Counted from the first letter of the stretch, positions 8,086 through 16,861 are shown. The stretch is DNA of 64,000 bases from Pseudomonas sp. Irchel 3A7 (GCF_900187565.1 NZ_FYED01000021.1:62001-126000), one strand, 5' to 3'. Program-made: numbers and translations. The notes: generated by a model from the sequence alone, not told the origin.

Positions 8086-9177
8086 GTGGCGCTCAATAGC
8101 ATCGAAGAACTGGTTGAAGACATCCGCCAAGGCAAGATGGTCATCCTCATGGATGACGAAGACCGCGAGAACGAAGGCGACCTGATCATGGCCGCCGAGT
8201 GCTGCCAGGCCGAACACATCAATTTCATGGCCAAGCACGCCCGCGGCCTGATCTGCATGCCGATGAGCCGCGAACGCTGCGAATTGCTCAAGCTGCCGCT
8301 GATGGCGCCACGCAACGGTTCCGGTTTCGGCACCAAGTTCACCGTGTCCATCGAAGCGGCCACCGGTGTGACCACCGGCATTTCCGCCGCCGACCGTGCG
8401 CGCACCGTGCAAGCGGCCGCTGCCCGTGATGCCAAGGCTGAAGACATCGTCAGTCCGGGCCACATCTTCCCGCTGATGGCCCAGGCCGGCGGCACCCTGG
8501 CCCGTGCCGGCCACACCGAAGCGGCCTGCGACCTGGCGCGCATGGCCGGTTTCGAGCCGAGCGGCGTGATCTGCGAAGTGATGAACGACGACGGCACCAT
8601 GTCCCGTCGCGCCGAACTGGAAGCTTTCGCCGCCGAACACAACATCAAGATCGGCACCATCGCCGACCTGATTCACTACCGGATGATCCACGAACGTACC
8701 GTTCAGCGGATTGCCGAGCAGCCGCTGGACAGCGAACTGGGCCAATTCAACCTGGTGACCTATCGTGATTCCGTGGAAGGCGACGTGCACATGGCCCTGA
8801 CCCTGGGCAATGTCTGCGCCGAAGAACCGACCCTGGTGCGCGTGCACAACATGGACCCGTTGCGCGACCTGCTGATGGTCAAGCAGCCGGGCCGCTGGAG
8901 CCTGCGCGCCGCCATGGCCGCGGTGGCCGAGGCCGGCAGCGGTGTGGTGTTGTTGCTCGGTCACCCGCTTGATGGCGATGTGCTGCTGGCGCATATCCGC
9001 GAAACCGCCGATCACGCCGTGGCGAAAAAACCGACCACCTACAGCATTGTCGGTGCCGGTTCGCAGATCCTGCGTGACCTTGGCGTGCGCAAAATGCGCC
9101 TGATGTCGGCGCCGATGAAATTTAATGCGATATCCGGTTTCGATCTGGAAGTTGTAGAATACGTGCCCTCCGAATAA
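8086..9177 (+). CDS. ribBA: 3,4-dihydroxy-2-butanone-4-phosphate synthase with degenerate GTP cyclohydrolase II domain
   Basis: This 363-residue protein starts with GTG at 8086. The N-terminal DHBP synthase domain is intact, with DDEDRENEGDLIMAAE (about 23-38) and the conserved HTEAACDLARMAG. The C-terminal half (about 205-363) has the fold of GTP cyclohydrolase II but no Cys-X10-Cys-X-Cys zinc ligands, which the separate RibA at 12869-13486 does have. The C-terminal domain is therefore probably inactive in GTP hydrolysis and may be structural or regulatory. This two-gene arrangement is common in Pseudomonas. Confidence 0.96.
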   Translation: MALNSIEELVEDIRQGKMVILMDDEDRENEGDLIMAAECCQAEHINFMAKHARGLICMPMSRERCELLKLPLMAPRNGSGFGTKFTVSIEAATGVTTGISAADRARTVQAAAARDAKAEDIVSPGHIFPLMAQAGGTLARAGHTEAACDLARMAGFEPSGVICEVMNDDGTMSRRAELEAFAAEHNIKIGTIADLIHYRMIHERTVQRIAEQPLDSELGQFNLVTYRDSVEGDVHMALTLGNVCAEEPTLVRVHNMDPLRDLLMVKQPGRWSLRAAMAAVAEAGSGVVLLLGHPLDGDVLLAHIRETADHAVAKKPTTYSIVGAGSQILRDLGVRKMRLMSAPMKFNAISGFDLEVVEYVPSE

Positions 9178-9212
9178 TGACCGGGGATTTCGTATTGCTG
9201 GCGTAGATCCAT

Positions 9213-9303
9213 TGTGGCGAGGGGATTTATCCCCGTTGGACTGCGAAGCAGTCCCAAAATAGGGGCCGCTGTGCGGCCCAACGGGGATGAATCCCCTCGC
9301 CAC
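9213..9303. repeat. REPIN of the GTGGCGAGGGGAT family
   Basis: A second palindrome family: TGTGGCGAGGGGATTTATCC at the left and its near-complement (GGGATGAATCCCCTCGCCAC) at the right, with inner hairpins GGACTGCGAAGCAGTCC and GGGCCGCTGTGCGGCCC. It fills most of the ribBA-ribH gap and could fold into a long cruciform or mRNA stem. Confidence 0.85.
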
Positions 9304-9410
9304 TGGGGTGTAATCAACCGGCAATGCGGTTTTTCCGGACATGTATTCGTGGCTAATATCACTGAGGGGCGCGTAGAAGACGCGTCCCGGCTCTTTAAGA
9401 GATCTATCGA

Positions 9411-9887
9411 ATGACCCTGAAGACCATCGAAGGTACCTTCATCGCCCCTAAAGGCCGCTACGCTCTGGTAGTGGGCCGTTTCAACAGCTTCGTCGTTGAA
9501 AGCCTGGTCAGCGGTGCAGTTGATGCCCTGGTTCGCCATGGCGTGAGCGAAAGCGACATCACCATCATCCGTGCGCCTGGCGCCTTCGAAATCCCGCTGG
9601 TTGCGCAGAAAGTCGCTCAGAAGGGCGAGTTCGCGGCAATCATCGCCCTGGGCGCGGTCATTCGTGGCGGTACTCCGCATTTCGAATACGTGGCGGGCGA
9701 ATGCACCAAGGGCCTGGCCCAGGTGTCCATGGAGTTCGGCGTTCCGGTCGCTTTCGGCGTCCTGACCGTTGATTCCATCGAGCAAGCCATCGAACGTTCC
9801 GGCACCAAGGCCGGTAACAAAGGTGCCGAAGCTGCCTTGTCCGCTCTGGAAATGGTCAGCCTGCTGGCGCAGTTGGAGGCCAAGTGA
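9411..9887 (+). CDS. ribH: 6,7-dimethyl-8-ribityllumazine synthase
   Basis: This 158-residue subunit of the icosahedral or pentameric lumazine synthase condenses the RibB product with the RibD-pathway product. Visible family motifs are VGRFNSFVVESLVSGA, the APGAFEIP loop and GAVIRGGTPHFEYVAGE, which line the active site. The start ATG at 9411 gives MTLKTIEGTF, the usual N-terminus. Its stop overlaps the nusB GTG start by four bases, so nusB is translationally coupled, the conserved ribH-nusB pair. Confidence 0.98.
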   Translation: MTLKTIEGTFIAPKGRYALVVGRFNSFVVESLVSGAVDALVRHGVSESDITIIRAPGAFEIPLVAQKVAQKGEFAAIIALGAVIRGGTPHFEYVAGECTKGLAQVSMEFGVPVAFGVLTVDSIEQAIERSGTKAGNKGAEAALSALEMVSLLAQLEAK

Positions 9888-10384
9888 TTAGCGACGAAAG
9901 CGATCGTTTCAACCCGCGCGATCCAAAGCCTGCGGATGCCGGCAAGCCATCGAAAAGCGCCAAGCGTCGCGAAGCCCGTCAGCTCGCGACCCAGGCACTG
10001 TACCAATGGCACATGGCCAAGCAGTCGCTGAACGAGATCGAAGCGCAGTTCCGGGTCGATAACGATTTCACCGATGTCGATGGCGCGTACTTCCGCGAAA
10101 TCCTGCACGGGGTTCCGCAGTTCAAGACCGAGATCGACACCGCCCTCAAGCCTTGCCTGGACTTGACCATCGAAGAGCTCGACCCGGTTGAACTGGCGGT
10201 TTTGCGCCTGTCCACCTGGGAACTGCTCAAGCGTGTCGACGTGCCTTACCGCGTTGTGATCAACGAAGGTATCGAACTGGCCAAGGTCTTCGGTTCCACC
10301 GATGGCCACAAGTTCGTCAACGGCGTGCTCGACAAGCTGGCTCCGCGTCTGCGTGAAGCTGAAGTGAAGGCGTTCAAGCGCTGA
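9884..10384 (+). CDS. nusB: Transcription antitermination factor NusB
   Basis: This 166-residue all-helical protein starts with GTG at 9884 inside the ribH stop. The N-terminal arginine-rich segment KSAKRREARQLATQALYQW binds boxA RNA, and the later helix VEFLAVLRLSTWELLKR-like region (VELAVLRLSTWELL) and NEGIELAKVFGSTDGHKFVNGVLDKL are hallmark NusB sequences. NusB with NusE supports rRNA antitermination. An N-terminal extension of about 20 residues before the RRE region is normal for Pseudomonas. Confidence 0.98.
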   Translation: MISDESDRFNPRDPKPADAGKPSKSAKRREARQLATQALYQWHMAKQSLNEIEAQFRVDNDFTDVDGAYFREILHGVPQFKTEIDTALKPCLDLTIEELDPVELAVLRLSTWELLKRVDVPYRVVINEGIELAKVFGSTDGHKFVNGVLDKLAPRLREAEVKAFKR

Positions 10385-10412
10385 TCGGCGCTTGTAACGT
10401 CGGCACGAAGCC

Positions 10413-11378
10413 ATGGGCGAGTTTGAGCTGATCCGCAATTTCTTCGCCGCCGCGCCTTGTGCGCAGGGCGGCGAAGGCGTTGCCCTCGGCATTGGCGATG
10501 ACTGCGCCTTGCTGGCTGTTCCCCCCGGGGAGCAGTTGGCGATTTCCACCGACACCCTCGTGGCCGGTGTGCATTTCGCAGATCCCTGCGATCCGTTTCT
10601 GCTCGGTCAGCGCTCGCTGGCTGTTGCGGTCAGCGACCTGGCCGCCATGGGCGCCACCCCCGTTGCCTTTACCCTTGCCTTGACCTTGCCGGCGGTGACC
10701 ACCGATTGGCTGCAAGCCTATGCCCGTGGTTTGAACCTCATGGCGCAAAGCTGCGGCGTGGCGCTGGTGGGCGGCGACACCACCCGTGGGCCGCTGAGCC
10801 TGACCATGACCGTGTTCGGTCGGGTGCCGGGCGGGTTGGCCTTGACCCGCAGCGGCGCGCAAGCGGGCGACCTGCTGTGCGTGGGGGGCGAATTGGGCAA
10901 TGCCGCCGGGGCATTGCCGCTGGTGCTGGGCCAGCGCAGCGCCGAGGCGGTCATCGCCGACCCGCTGCTGGCGCATTACTGGTCGCCGCAACCGCAGCTT
11001 GGATTGGGCATGGCACTGCGTGGCAAGGCGACTTCGGCGCTGGATATCTCCGATGGCCTGCTCGCCGATTGCGGGCACATCGCCCTGGCGTCGAACGTCG
11101 GTCTGCAGCTCGAACGCGAACGGTTGCCGCTGTCGGCGGCGCTGCTCGCTTTCCTTGGTCGATCAGGCGCGGAACGTGCCGCCCTCAGTGGCGGTGACGA
11201 TTACGTACTGGCCTTCACTCTACCGTCCGTCGAATTGCCTGCCTTGCTGGCCGACGGCTGGCCGATCCATGTGATCGGGCGCGTGGTGAATGGTCAGGGC
11301 GTGATGCTGCTGGACGCCGATGGGCAAGACATCACCCCGCAAACCCGGGGTTATCAACATTTTCGGGAGACACCGTGA
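10413..11378 (+). CDS. thiL: Thiamine-monophosphate kinase
   Basis: ThiL (321 residues) phosphorylates thiamine monophosphate to the coenzyme thiamine pyrophosphate. It begins MGEFELIRNFFAAAP and contains GIGDDCALL (metal/ATP binding), STDTLVAGVHF and SDLAAMGATPVAF, all typical of the AIR-synthase-like fold, plus ALDISDGLLADCGHI in the C-terminal half. It follows nusB by 28 bases and its stop overlaps the pgpA GTG start by four bases. The nusB-thiL-pgpA order is conserved in gammaproteobacteria. Confidence 0.98.
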   Translation: MGEFELIRNFFAAAPCAQGGEGVALGIGDDCALLAVPPGEQLAISTDTLVAGVHFADPCDPFLLGQRSLAVAVSDLAAMGATPVAFTLALTLPAVTTDWLQAYARGLNLMAQSCGVALVGGDTTRGPLSLTMTVFGRVPGGLALTRSGAQAGDLLCVGGELGNAAGALPLVLGQRSAEAVIADPLLAHYWSPQPQLGLGMALRGKATSALDISDGLLADCGHIALASNVGLQLERERLPLSAALLAFLGRSGAERAALSGGDDYVLAFTLPSVELPALLADGWPIHVIGRVVNGQGVMLLDADGQDITPQTRGYQHFRETP

Positions 11379-11878
11379 CAGATCATCCCAAACAGGTCCC
11401 GGCGGAATTCGTACCGCCATCGGTCTGGCGCAATCCCTGGCATTTCCTGGCGTTCGGCTTCGGCTCGGGCACCCTGCCAAAGGCACCGGGCACCTGGGGG
11501 TCGTTGGTTGCGCTACCCTTTATCCCGTTATGGCAAATGTTGCCCGATTGGGGCTACTGGCTGATGTTGGGCATCACCATGCTGTTCGGCTTCTGGCTGT
11601 GCGGCAAGGTCGCCGATGATTTGCGGGTGCACGATCACGAAGGCATCGTCTGGGACGAGATGGTCGGAATGTGGATCACCCTGTGGCTGGTGCCGGAAGG
11701 CTGGCAGTGGCTGCTGGCGGGTTTTCTGATGTTCCGCTTCTTCGATATCCTCAAACCGTGGCCGATTCACTGGATCGACCGGCATGTTCACGGCGGTGTC
11801 GGGATCATGCTCGATGATGTCCTGGCCGGGGTATTCGCATGGTTGGCGATGCAGGGGCTGGTATGGATTTTCGCCTGA
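11375..11878 (+). CDS. pgpA: Phosphatidylglycerophosphatase A
   Basis: This 167-residue inner-membrane enzyme dephosphorylates phosphatidylglycerol phosphate. Recognisable family features are FGFGSGTLPKAPGTWGS near the N-terminus, DDLRVHDHEGIVWDEMVGMWI in the middle (metal-binding acidic residues), and RFFDILKPWPIHWID followed by GGVGIMLDDVLAG. About four hydrophobic segments are present. GTG start at 11375 lies within the thiL stop, so it is translationally coupled to thiL. Confidence 0.97.
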   Translation: MTDHPKQVPAEFVPPSVWRNPWHFLAFGFGSGTLPKAPGTWGSLVALPFIPLWQMLPDWGYWLMLGITMLFGFWLCGKVADDLRVHDHEGIVWDEMVGMWITLWLVPEGWQWLLAGFLMFRFFDILKPWPIHWIDRHVHGGVGIMLDDVLAGVFAWLAMQGLVWIFA

Positions 11879-11913
11879 CCTGAGAGGTTATGAGGCGATT
11901 GGGAGAACTAAGG

Positions 11914-12645
11914 ATGGCTCGACGCGGGTTGATGGTGCTGGTGTTCGCCTTGTTTTGCTCACTCGCCCACGCGGGGGAGGCCGCAACGACGCCGTCCGTG
12001 ATTCACCTGGCCAGCGAAGAGTGGGAAGACTACACCGCCGCCGATGGCCACGGGCTTGGCTGGGACGTGCTGCGGCAGGTCTTTGAACCAGCGGGGGTCA
12101 AACTGGACATCCGCACCGAACCTTACCTGCGCTCCATGGGCCTGGCCCAACGCGGCGAAGTGGACGCCTGTGTCGGTTCCTACCGCGACGAGTCGGACGA
12201 ACTGCTCTATCCGCAGTGGAATTTCGACACCGATCACATCTATGCCCTGGGGCTGGCCAGCAGCCCTGTGCCGACCCCGGAAACCCTGGGCAATTATCGA
12301 CTGGCCTGGGTCCGCGGTTACGATTATCAGGACTACCTGCCCAACGTACGCCGCTACGATGAAGTGATCCGGCGCACAGGCATCGTCTCGATGCTGACCC
12401 ACAACCGTGCTGATTTCTACATAGATGCGCTGACTGAGGTCGATTACGTCCTCAATCGGGCCAAGGATCCGTCCCAGTTCCGCCGCACCCATATCGCGGA
12501 GTTGCCGTTGTATCTGTGCTTTGCCAAGACGCCACAGGCTCGTACATTAATGGCCCTGTTCGACCAGCGTATGGAAGCGTTGGTAAAAAGCGGCGAACTG
12601 AAACCGATCTTCGAGCGCTGGAAGCAGCCTTATCCGTTTGATTAA
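11914..12645 (+). CDS. Periplasmic substrate-binding (SBP_bac_3-like) protein
   Basis: This 243-residue protein has a signal peptide (MARRGLMVLVFALFCSLAHA) followed by an extracellular solute-binding type 3 fold: EEWEDYTAADGHGLGWDVLRQVF near the N-terminus and RSMGLAQRGEVDACVGSYRDE, a segment typical of polar-amino-acid-binding proteins. No transporter genes are adjacent. In this group such orphan proteins may act as sensors or accessory binders. The ATG at 11914 fits the signal peptide better than the upstream ATG at 11890. The ligand is unknown. Confidence 0.82.
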   Translation: MARRGLMVLVFALFCSLAHAGEAATTPSVIHLASEEWEDYTAADGHGLGWDVLRQVFEPAGVKLDIRTEPYLRSMGLAQRGEVDACVGSYRDESDELLYPQWNFDTDHIYALGLASSPVPTPETLGNYRLAWVRGYDYQDYLPNVRRYDEVIRRTGIVSMLTHNRADFYIDALTEVDYVLNRAKDPSQFRRTHIAELPLYLCFAKTPQARTLMALFDQRMEALVKSGELKPIFERWKQPYPFD

Positions 12646-12648
12646 ACC

Positions 12649-12737
12649 TGTGGGAGCGAGCCTGCTCGCGAAAGCGATCTGTCAGTCACATTTTTCTCGC
12701 CTGACAGTCCGCTTGCGCGAGCAGGCTCGCTCCCACA
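12649..12737. repeat. REPIN (two inverted REP palindromes)
   Basis: Forward REP at 12650-12672 and reverse REP ending at 12737, with a spacer that itself contains the inverted arms CTGTCAG and CTGACAG. The element lies directly after the binding-protein stop and separates it from ribA. Confidence 0.9.
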
Positions 12738-12868
12738 AGGGAACGTGGCAGTCCGGATATCAAACTTTTTGATTGTTATGGCCGATAATTCAGCCTAAGC
12801 GTCTGTCGGAACCTGCTGTTACAATGCCGGCCTGCGAATCTTCAGACTTTTAGATCAGGAGCACACCG

Positions 12869-13486
12869 GTGCCTGTCGTTTTTGTCGCCGCTTCCAAGCT
12901 GCCAACGCCTTTTGCGCAATTCACCATGCACGGTTTTCTCGATGAAGCTACCGGGCGCGAGCACGTTGTGCTGAGCCTGGGTGAGATCGCCGACGGTGCT
13001 CCGGTACTCGGCCGGTTGCATTCCGAATGCCTGACTGGCGATGCCTTGTTCAGCCAGCGTTGCGACTGCGGCTCGCAACTTGAAGCAGCGCTGCAGGCCA
13101 TCGCCCGTGAAGGCCGTGGCGTGCTGCTGTACCTGCGGCAGGAAGGCCGCGGCATTGGCTTGCTGAATAAAATCCGCGCCTACGAATTGCAGGATGGCGG
13201 TGCCGATACCGTTGAAGCCAACGAGCGCCTGGGCTTCGCGGCCGACCAGCGTGATTACGCCATGTGCCTGCCGATGCTGGAGCACCTGGGGGTGAAATCC
13301 CTGCGTCTGATGACCAACAACCCACGCAAGGTCAAAGCCCTGACCGACATGGGCATCGTGGTCGCCGAGCGCGTGCCGCTGCACACCGGCCATAACCCGC
13401 ACAACAAACTCTACCTGGCGACCAAGGCCAGCAAACTCGACCACATGATGGGTAACGAGCATCAGGGCGAGGTAGACCGGGCGTGA
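12869..13486 (+). CDS. ribA: GTP cyclohydrolase II
   Basis: RibA (205 residues) catalyses the first committed step of riboflavin synthesis, opening the imidazole ring of GTP. The zinc ligands are visible in HSECLTGDALFSQRCDCGSQ (three cysteines), and the GTP-binding/catalytic part reads LRQEGRGIGLLNKIRAYELQDGG and DYAMCLPMLEHLGV. The start is GTG at 12869 with an AGGAG ribosome-binding site at 12857-12861. It supplies the activity that the RibBA C-terminal domain appears to have lost. Its stop overlaps the next gene. Confidence 0.98.
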   Translation: MPVVFVAASKLPTPFAQFTMHGFLDEATGREHVVLSLGEIADGAPVLGRLHSECLTGDALFSQRCDCGSQLEAALQAIAREGRGVLLYLRQEGRGIGLLNKIRAYELQDGGADTVEANERLGFAADQRDYAMCLPMLEHLGVKSLRLMTNNPRKVKALTDMGIVVAERVPLHTGHNPHNKLYLATKASKLDHMMGNEHQGEVDRA

Positions 13487-13902
13487 CCCGCGGTCAGGTG
13501 CGGCGGCGATTGTCCGTCAACTGGTGGCAATACTTTGCGCTGGCCTTGTTGCCGCTGTTGGTGATCAACGGCGTGTTCGGCCAGGGTGAGGCTATCTTGC
13601 CGGTGCTGACGATGCCGTTGTTCATCGCCGGTGTCGCTTCGATGTTTGTCAGCCTGAAGTTCTTTGGCAGCTACAAACACGCGTTGATCGCCACCCAGAA
13701 AGCCCTCGATACCCCGGATGAACCTGCTGCGTGGATCAGCCTGGCCGCCACGCGGCGCACGGCGTTCCTCGCCGCCAGCCTGCCGGCGTGGATCGCGGCA
13801 TTGGCGGTATTTGTCGGTCTTGAAGCGGTGCCGCTGATGTTGTTGGCGCTGTCGACCACGGTGCTGTTCTACCTCTACCGTATTCCGCGTCAGCTGGGTT
13901 GA
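13483..13902 (+). CDS. Small inner-membrane protein of unknown function
   Basis: This 139-residue protein starts with GTG at 13483, overlapping the ribA stop by four bases. Four hydrophobic stretches are visible (about 14-32, 38-56, 96-113 and 115-132), so it is an integral membrane protein with short loops. The P. aeruginosa gene at the same place (about PA4046) is also uncharacterised. Tight coupling to ribA upstream and to btuF downstream (TGATG overlap) suggests co-expression, but not a specific function. I do not recognise a characterised family. Confidence 0.8.
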   Translation: MTRGQVRRRLSVNWWQYFALALLPLLVINGVFGQGEAILPVLTMPLFIAGVASMFVSLKFFGSYKHALIATQKALDTPDEPAAWISLAATRRTAFLAASLPAWIAALAVFVGLEAVPLMLLALSTTVLFYLYRIPRQLG

Positions 13903-14702
13903 TGCGTCCTGTCTGGCTGGCATTTCTGTTGCTGGCCGTCAGCGGTTCGTCGATGGCGGCCGAACGGGTGGTCAGTCTGGCGCCGTCGCTCTCGGAAATC
14001 GTTGTCGAACTGGGTTCCGCCGACCTGCTGGTGGGTGTGCTGGATGCCGGTGAGCGTCCCGCTGAACTCAAGAACCTGCCTTCCGTTGGCCGCTACGGCC
14101 AGTTGGACATGGAGCGGCTGCTCAGCCTGAAGCCCGATTTGCTGCTGCTCTGGCCCGGCAGCGTCGGCCCGGCGCAGCGCGAACAACTCAAGCGCTTGAA
14201 CATCCCGACCTACGTCGCCGAACCGCACAGCCTTGAGCAGCTCACTGCACAGATCGAGGCAATAGCCACTCAGCTCGGGCGACCTGAGCGTGGAACTGCA
14301 TGGGCCGCCGATCTGCGTGAGCGGCTCAAGGAACTGCGTCAGCGCTATCGGCGGGATCAACCATTGCGGGTGTTCTACCAGGTCTGGGATCGGCCGCTGT
14401 ACACCGTGGGCGGCGGGCAGATCATCAGCGATGCGCTTGATGTCTGCGGTGTCCGGAACGTATTTGCCGACCTGACGCTGCCGGCACCGCAAGTCAGCGT
14501 CGAGGCGGTGTTGCAGCGCAATCCCGAGGTGATTCTGGCCGCTGATCAGGCTCAGCTGGAGGCGTGGAAGGCGTGGCCACAGGTAGCGGCAGTGGTGAAT
14601 GGGCAATTGTTGCGGGTGACCGATAAAGGCCTGGAGCGGCCCAGCGGGCAAATGGTCGAAGCGACGGCCAAACTTTGCCAATTGATCGCGCCCGAGCGCT
14701 GA
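13902..14702 (+). CDS. btuF: Vitamin B12-binding protein BtuF
   Basis: This 266-residue periplasmic binding protein has a signal peptide (MRPVWLAFLLLAVSGSSMAA) and the BtuF-type sequence ERVVSLAPSLSEIVVELGSADLLVG. Later come VGRYGQLDMERLLSLKPDLLLLW and VYTVGG-like RPLYTVGGGQIISDALDVCG. This family delivers cobalamin or related chelates to an inner-membrane ABC importer. The ATG at 13902 is used; a TTG at 13899 directly precedes it. The importer genes btuCD are not adjacent, but the outer-membrane receptor btuB is the next gene, convergent. Confidence 0.93.
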   Translation: MRPVWLAFLLLAVSGSSMAAERVVSLAPSLSEIVVELGSADLLVGVLDAGERPAELKNLPSVGRYGQLDMERLLSLKPDLLLLWPGSVGPAQREQLKRLNIPTYVAEPHSLEQLTAQIEAIATQLGRPERGTAWAADLRERLKELRQRYRRDQPLRVFYQVWDRPLYTVGGGQIISDALDVCGVRNVFADLTLPAPQVSVEAVLQRNPEVILAADQAQLEAWKAWPQVAAVVNGQLLRVTDKGLERPSGQMVEATAKLCQLIAPER

Positions 14703-14717
14703 GATCGAGGTGCTGCC

Positions 14718-14783
14718 TTCGCGAGCAGGCTCGCTCCCACATTGGAGCTGTGCCCCCCTGTGGGAGCGAGCCTGCTCGCGAAG
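14718..14783. repeat. REPIN (two inverted REP palindromes)
   Basis: Reverse REP (14718-14741) then forward REP (14760-14783), separated by 18 bases. It occupies the space between the convergent btuF and btuB genes, where it may act as a transcript-end structure for both. Confidence 0.9.
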
Positions 14784-14812
14784 AGGTCAATCCAATCACC
14801 GCGAATTTCGGT

Positions 14813-16696
14813 TTAGATCTCCGGCGTCCAGGTCACCCCAAACATCCACGCCCGACCTTCTTCGCGATACCCATACTGGCTGCCTTCATGGCTGTACAAC
14901 ACTCGGCTGTAACCCTTGTCCAGCAGGTTATCCACCTTCAGCTCCAGCTTGATCTCGCGATTGAGTTCCCAGCTACTGCGTAACCCCAGCAAGGCATAGC
15001 CGCCCAATGGCTGTTGATTGTTCAAGTCGTCATAGCTGCTGCTGACCGCCTGCCAACTGGCGCCGAGGCCCAATCGATCGAACTGCCGATCCAGGTCCAG
15101 GCTCAAGGTGCGTCGCGCACGACGGGCCAGGGTATGTCCGCTATCGCGGTCCCGCGGGTCGATGATTGCCACGCCAAGGTTGCTCTGCCAGCCGAACAGT
15201 TCCTGCTTCAACGCCGCCTCAAAGCCGTTGATCCGCGCCGACGCAACGTTTTCCGGTCGTGAGTTGCTGCCGAAGATGATCGCGTCTTTCAGGTCCGTTC
15301 GGTACAGCGAGGCTTCCAGGCGACTGTTCTCGGTCAATTGACTGCGCCATTGCAACTCATAGCTTTTCGAGGTTTCGGGCTTGAGGTCCGGGTTGCTGAA
15401 GTCCGGGTAATACAGGTCGTTGAAGGTCGGCGCGCGGAAACCTTCGCTGTAGGTCAGCAGCACATCGTTGGCCGGGTTCAACGGCAGGGTAAAGGTACCG
15501 CTCCAGCTGTTCTGGCCGCCGAACTGCTGGTTCTGGTCGCGGCGCAGACCCAGTTCGGTGGAGAAGCTGTCGGTGCGGTAGCGATGCTGAATAAACGCAG
15601 CACGGTTCCAGCGGCTGTCCTCGTCGAAGGCTGTGCTGCTGTTGATCCGGTCTTCGTACCAGTCGCCGCCGAGGATCAGACTGTTGCGCTCGTTGAGTGT
15701 CAGGTCGTTCTGCCAGCTCACCGAGTCTCGGTAAGTGTTGAACACACTGCGCTCATCGCTGAGCTTGTCGAGGGTCTGCTCGCGGTTTTCGCTGTGGCCG
15801 AATTCGATACGGGTTTTCCAGCGATCGTTGACCCTCGCGTCGACGTAGCTGCTGACACTGCTCACGTCGAATTCGCTGTAGGGCTGTTGCTGGACCGACT
15901 CGAAAGTCTCCAGGTCGAAGCGTCCGAACGGGTTGTCGAATTCACTTTTGCCCCGGTTATCCAGCACATTGGCGCCGATTTCGATGTCGTCGCTGAGGGC
16001 ATGGCTCAGGCTCAGGCTGAACGCCTGGTTGCGGTACGCGTCATGGTCGCCATCGCTGGGATAGGACTCATGGGTGCGGTTGATCCCGGCGGTTTCATCG
16101 AGGCTGGCGCCGAGGTTGAAGCGGGTTTTTTCGTCACCACCGGATAGGCCAACGCTACGTTCCCAGGTTTGATTGCTGCCAACGCCCACATGCATTTGTG
16201 GGCGCAAACCGGGTTCGCTGCCACGACGGGTGAAGATCTGGATCACCCCTCCGATCGCGTCGCTGCCATAAATCACCGAGCGGGAGCCGCGCAGCACTTC
16301 CACGCGCTCAACCTGTTCGATGTTGATGTGTTGCAGGTTGCTGTCGCCGGACGTCGAGTTGCCGATCCGTTGGCCGTCCACCAGCACCAGGCTTTGCGCC
16401 GATTGCGTGCCGCGAATGTAAACCCCCGGCAGGCTGCCGCGTCCGCCGGTTTGTGCGATTTGCACACCGGGTACGCGGCGCAGCAGATCCGTCACGCTGT
16501 TTGGCTGCAGGCGATCGATGTCTTCGCGAGTAAATACGGTATTGGCGGCGCTGCTGTCGTTGCGAGCTTCGACCTGGCGGTTGGCGCTGATCAGCACGTC
16601 GGGCAGTTTCAAGGCTTGATCGCGCTCGAAGTTATCGGCCAGCAGCGGGGTGGCCGGTAGCAGGGTCAGCGTCAGGGCGAGGGGGGAGAGTTTCAT
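14813..16696 (-). CDS. btuB: TonB-dependent vitamin B12 receptor BtuB
   Basis: This 627-residue outer-membrane receptor has a signal peptide (MKLSPLALTLTLLPATPLLA) and a TonB-box-like segment DVLISA. The plug domain contains NSVTDLLRRVPGVQIAQTGGRGSLPGVYIRGTQ and VLRGSRSVIYGSDAIGGVIQIFTRRG, and a 22-strand barrel ends in an aromatic-rich C-terminus (GRAWMFGVTWTPEI). It imports cobalamin using TonB energy. The ATG at 16696 gives the signal peptide. Only about 50 bases separate the start from a REPIN, so a cobalamin riboswitch, which commonly precedes btuB, does not fit there. Confidence 0.93.
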   Translation of the reverse strand: MKLSPLALTLTLLPATPLLADNFERDQALKLPDVLISANRQVEARNDSSAANTVFTREDIDRLQPNSVTDLLRRVPGVQIAQTGGRGSLPGVYIRGTQSAQSLVLVDGQRIGNSTSGDSNLQHINIEQVERVEVLRGSRSVIYGSDAIGGVIQIFTRRGSEPGLRPQMHVGVGSNQTWERSVGLSGGDEKTRFNLGASLDETAGINRTHESYPSDGDHDAYRNQAFSLSLSHALSDDIEIGANVLDNRGKSEFDNPFGRFDLETFESVQQQPYSEFDVSSVSSYVDARVNDRWKTRIEFGHSENREQTLDKLSDERSVFNTYRDSVSWQNDLTLNERNSLILGGDWYEDRINSSTAFDEDSRWNRAAFIQHRYRTDSFSTELGLRRDQNQQFGGQNSWSGTFTLPLNPANDVLLTYSEGFRAPTFNDLYYPDFSNPDLKPETSKSYELQWRSQLTENSRLEASLYRTDLKDAIIFGSNSRPENVASARINGFEAALKQELFGWQSNLGVAIIDPRDRDSGHTLARRARRTLSLDLDRQFDRLGLGASWQAVSSSYDDLNNQQPLGGYALLGLRSSWELNREIKLELKVDNLLDKGYSRVLYSHEGSQYGYREEGRAWMFGVTWTPEI

Positions 16697-16749
16697 GGCA
16701 GTCCGTTGGTGCTTTGGAGCAAACACTGGTTTGAAAGGTACATAAGCAA

Positions 16750-16840
16750 TGTGGGAGCGAGCCTGCTCGCGAAGGCGGTATGTCAGTCAGTTACCAAGTC
16801 GACTGACACTCCGCTTTCGCGAGCAGGCTCGCTCCCACAG
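16750..16840. repeat. REPIN (two inverted REP palindromes)
   Basis: Forward REP at 16751-16773 and reverse REP at 16815-16840, with the spacer again containing short inverted arms around TGTCAGT and ACTGACA. It lies between the dxs stop and the btuB start, on the upstream side of btuB, so the btuB promoter must be inside it, in the 50 bases beside it, or further upstream in dxs. Confidence 0.9.
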
Positions 16841-16861
16841 GTTTTGCATGCATCCAGAGAT

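Noticed and set aside
7342..9410. FMN riboswitch upstream of ribE, ribBA or ribH
   Set aside because: The gaps are too short or filled by a REPIN, and I could not recognise the conserved RFN helices.
12780..12845. Strong sigma-70 promoter for ribA
   Set aside because: A TTACAAT-like -10 exists near 12818, but no matching -35 is visible, so it was not listed.
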